NCBI GenBank assembly: GCA_027033675.1
Contig: JALVKZ010000281.1
Coordinates: forward strand, 1-7,481
DNA from: Pyrodictiaceae archaeon
GTDB lineage: Archaea > Thermoproteota > Thermoprotei_A > Sulfolobales > Pyrodictiaceae
Length of the DNA stretch: 7,481 nt
Reading direction: 5' to 3'
Below, piece after piece: positions 6,658 to 7,481 of this stretch. The notes under the pieces were generated by a model. It was not told the DNA's origin. It did not search any database and saw only the letters and a program-made list of their open reading frames with translations. A program made the translations under genes and the position numbers. How positions within the stretch are numbered: the first letter of the stretch is position 1; each line of letters opens with the position of its first letter.

Positions 6658-6734
6658 TGGGGCCGCCGCCGGGATTTGAACCCGGGACCTCGGGGTCCAC
6701 AGCCCCGCGCTCTCCCGGCTGAGCTACGGCGGCC
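6658..6734 (-). tRNA. tRNA-His(GTG)
   Basis: A full cloverleaf on the minus strand. The acceptor GCCGCCG (6733-6727) pairs with CGGCGGC (6668-6662). The D arm is GCTC/GAGC. The anticodon stem CGGGG/CCCCG holds loop CTGTGGA with anticodon GTG. The T arm is CCGGG-TTCAAAT-CCCGG. The identity is supported by an encoded extra G at position -1 (6734) opposite discriminator C73 (6661), the mark of tRNA-His. CCA is encoded (6660-6658). No intron. There is no TATA box at the usual distance; the nearest on this strand is at 6847-6856. The hypothetical proteins readable across it, with GFEPGTS- or PGSNPGG-like strings, come from the tRNA itself. Confidence 0.97.
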
Positions 6735-6826
6735 TCACATGCTTCATCCAAGAGGGATCCACGAGGCCGCTAGGCCTCATCGCCCCTGAGCGGGGCTCTA
6801 TGGAGGCGGCCCTTCACCCAGGCTGG
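6735..6826 (-). ncRNA. Putative structured leader RNA upstream of tRNA-His
   Basis: About 90 bases between the only plausible minus-strand TATA box (6847-6856, predicted start near 6825) and the encoded G(-1) of tRNA-His. It can fold into GCCCC-GCTCA-GGGGC (6796-6782) and an 8-bp hairpin, ATGAGGCC-TAGC-GGCCTCGT with one U-G pair (6780-6761). A competing pairing, GGCCGC (6811-6806) with GCGGCC (6770-6765), excludes the second hairpin. It may be a separate small RNA made together with the tRNA, or simply a long precursor leader removed by RNase P. A GCGATGA near 6785-6779 resembles box C, but no matching box D (CTGA) follows. I do not recognise a family. Confidence 0.35.
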
Positions 6827-6831
6827 GTGAA
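6813..6831. repeat. Perfect 8-bp inverted repeat near the predicted tRNA-His transcript start
   Basis: TTCACCCA-GGC-TGGGTGAA. Its centre (6822) lies almost exactly at the start site predicted from the TATA box at 6847-6856. It could be a binding site for a dimeric regulator or a hairpin at the RNA's 5' end. No protein partner can be inferred from this window. Confidence 0.5.
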
Positions 6832-6844
6832 CACAGTGTTTCTC

Positions 6845-6857
6845 GGATTAATATACT
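6845..6857 (-). promoter_or_regulatory. TATA box, probable promoter of the leader and tRNA-His
   Basis: The minus strand reads AGTATATTAATCC, with the TATA core at 6856-6847. It is the only good TATA element upstream of tRNA-His. The plus strand reads TTAATATAC, so the site could also drive rightward transcription into the folded segment at about 6930-7050. Confidence 0.5.
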
Positions 6858-6929
6858 TCATTCCCCAGGAGTTGTTTAGGGGGCTTAGACGAGGTTTATG
6901 AGGGTGTGTCTTGCTCTGCGTACTGCTTG

Positions 6930-7050
6930 GTGGCTGTGAAGAGAGAACCCGGGTTGAAAGGCCCGTGGCACCGACAACCCCGGGGCCCCGGGTGCTCCGG
7001 GGGATGGCGGCAAGGCCCGCATCCGAGCCCTCTTTCCTGCTCTTTTCTCC
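6930..7050 (+). ncRNA. Putative structured noncoding RNA between the two tRNA genes
   Basis: A GC-rich segment closed by AAGAG (6939-6943) with CTCTT (7030-7034). Inside are CCCGGGTTG (6948-6956) with CAACCCCGGG (6975-6984, one bulged C), a self-complementary CCCCGGGGCCCCGGG run (6978-6992), and an 8-bp hairpin GGATG(G)CGG-CAAGGC-CCGCATCC (7002-7024). A T-rich tract TCTTTCCTGCTCTTTTCTCC (7031-7050) follows and fits a plus-strand terminator. Possible plus-strand TATA elements are GTTTATGA (6894-6901) and TTAATATAC (6848-6856). There are no convincing C/D or H/ACA boxes. The ORF that crosses it on the minus strand includes the whole tRNA-Ala gene and is not credible. No family recognised. The plus strand is inferred from the terminator and promoter only. 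Confidence 0.35.
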
Positions 7051-7067
7051 CGGTTCTCGGGGAGAAG

Positions 7068-7075
7068 CCTTATAG
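7068..7075 (+). promoter_or_regulatory. TATA box of tRNA-Ala
   Basis: CCTTATAG, centred 41 bases before the first base of the tRNA. It predicts a start near 7098 and a leader of about 15 bases, typical for an archaeal tRNA gene. Confidence 0.6.
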
Positions 7076-7112
7076 CCCTGGATAGGGCTGGGTACATTCC
7101 ACTTACATGGGT

Positions 7113-7189
<77 letters not shown>

Positions 7190-7234
7190 CCCCCTCTACC
7201 CGGGGCCTAGTGAACCGTTCTCGGTGCTCAGGGA

Positions 7235-7481
7235 GTGGCTAGCGTCATAGATACGCCTCAACACTATATACCGCTTGGAGGTTCTTCCCCACGGCTTAAT
7301 CTCTCCTACATATACGAGGCCATTGCTTTGAACAATACTGGTACCGAGAAGCACGGAGGGCTTGTAACTGGTTCATCTACGAGCTCAGGTCTTCATGGAG
7401 TACCGTTCTCCGTGGTTGTATCGGTTGTTGTTGCCATGGTTGTCGCTGTCCTCCTCTACATTATTGCTAGCCGGTATAGCG
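7235..7481 (+). CDS. Partial N-terminus of an unrecognised single-span membrane protein
   Basis: An open frame from GTG-7235 runs off the right edge after 82 codons. Residues 1-57 are polar and rich in Ser, Thr and Gly. Residues 58-79 (FSVVVSVVVAMVVAVLLYII) form a clear membrane segment, followed by ASRYS, so the protein is probably anchored with its remaining part beyond the window. GGGA lies directly before the GTG, too close for a normal ribosome binding site. A TATA-like CTATATAC (7264-7271) inside the frame suggests the true start may be later, for example TTG-7328. The function is unknown. Coding is supported by the uninterrupted frame and the membrane segment, but only the 5' end is visible. 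Confidence 0.5.
   Translation, partial: MASVIDTPQHYIPLGGSSPRLNLSYIYEAIALNNTGTEKHGGLVTGSSTSSGLHGVPFSVVVSVVVAMVVAVLLYIIASRYS

Noticed and set aside
4740..6740. Integrated element with tRNA-His as attachment site
   Set aside because: No second copy of the tRNA 3' end is seen at the other side of the AT-rich stretch, and no integrase gene is present.
6285..6751. Open frames on both strands across tRNA-His
   Set aside because: They translate the tRNA itself (PPGFEPGTS, PGSNPGG) or the strand opposite the ABC gene. Neither looks like a protein.
6735..6785. C/D box guide RNA suggested by GCGATGA on the minus strand
   Set aside because: Box C is imperfect and no CTGA box D follows before the tRNA.
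6735..7112. 5S rRNA or SRP RNA in the spacer between the tRNAs
   Set aside because: None of the conserved 5S motifs and no SRP helix 8 sequence is present on either strand.

Overview
The window looks like chromosomal DNA from a hyperthermophilic crenarchaeon. The evidence is a crenarchaeal-type geranylgeranylglyceryl phosphate (GGGP) synthase, an Elf1-like zinc-ribbon protein, an archaeal RNase P RNA, tRNA genes that encode their own CCA ends, GTG and TTG start codons, archaeal TATA boxes with very short leaders, and GC-rich RNA genes set in moderate-GC coding DNA. A member of the Desulfurococcales, perhaps a Pyrodictiaceae relative, is my best guess. That guess comes from general resemblance only, since no database search was possible.

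Layout. Bases 1-286 hold no convincing gene: a GC-rich segment that can fold (about 22-106) is followed by AT-rich promoter-like DNA. A two-domain KaiC-like ATPase gene (+, 287-1732) runs tail to tail, 3 bp apart, into a gene for a putative Csx1-like CARF protein (-, 1736-2893). That gene is divergent from a small MazG-like nucleotide pyrophosphohydrolase gene (+, 2988-3254). The MazG gene ends on the same CTAG that ends the GGGP synthase gene (-, 3251-4009). Upstream of the synthase, on the same strand and overlapping it, is the Elf1-like gene (-, 3948-4328). Next comes the RNase P RNA gene (-, about 4417-4751), identified from its conserved core and an 11-bp P1 helix. After it lies a long AT-rich gene for an ABC half-transporter (-, 4859-6481). 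The last part is RNA-rich: tRNA-His(GTG) on the minus strand (6658-6734), 378 bp of folded noncoding DNA, tRNA-Ala(TGC) on the plus strand (7113-7189), and the start of a membrane protein gene that runs off the right edge.

How the genes fit together. Elf1 and GGGP synthase look like a two-gene operon joining transcription elongation to archaeal membrane lipid synthesis. RNase P RNA would process the two tRNAs. The CARF-like and MazG-like genes are divergent and could form a small nucleotide-signalling or defence pair, but no CRISPR array or other cas gene is visible. The ABC gene is AT-rich and sits between two stable RNA genes, so it may have been acquired separately.

The least explained parts are the structured noncoding segments around the tRNAs. 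tRNA-His has no TATA box at the usual distance and may be made from a promoter about 115 bp upstream, as the second part of a transcript with a folded leader. A second folded segment lies between the two tRNAs on the plus strand.
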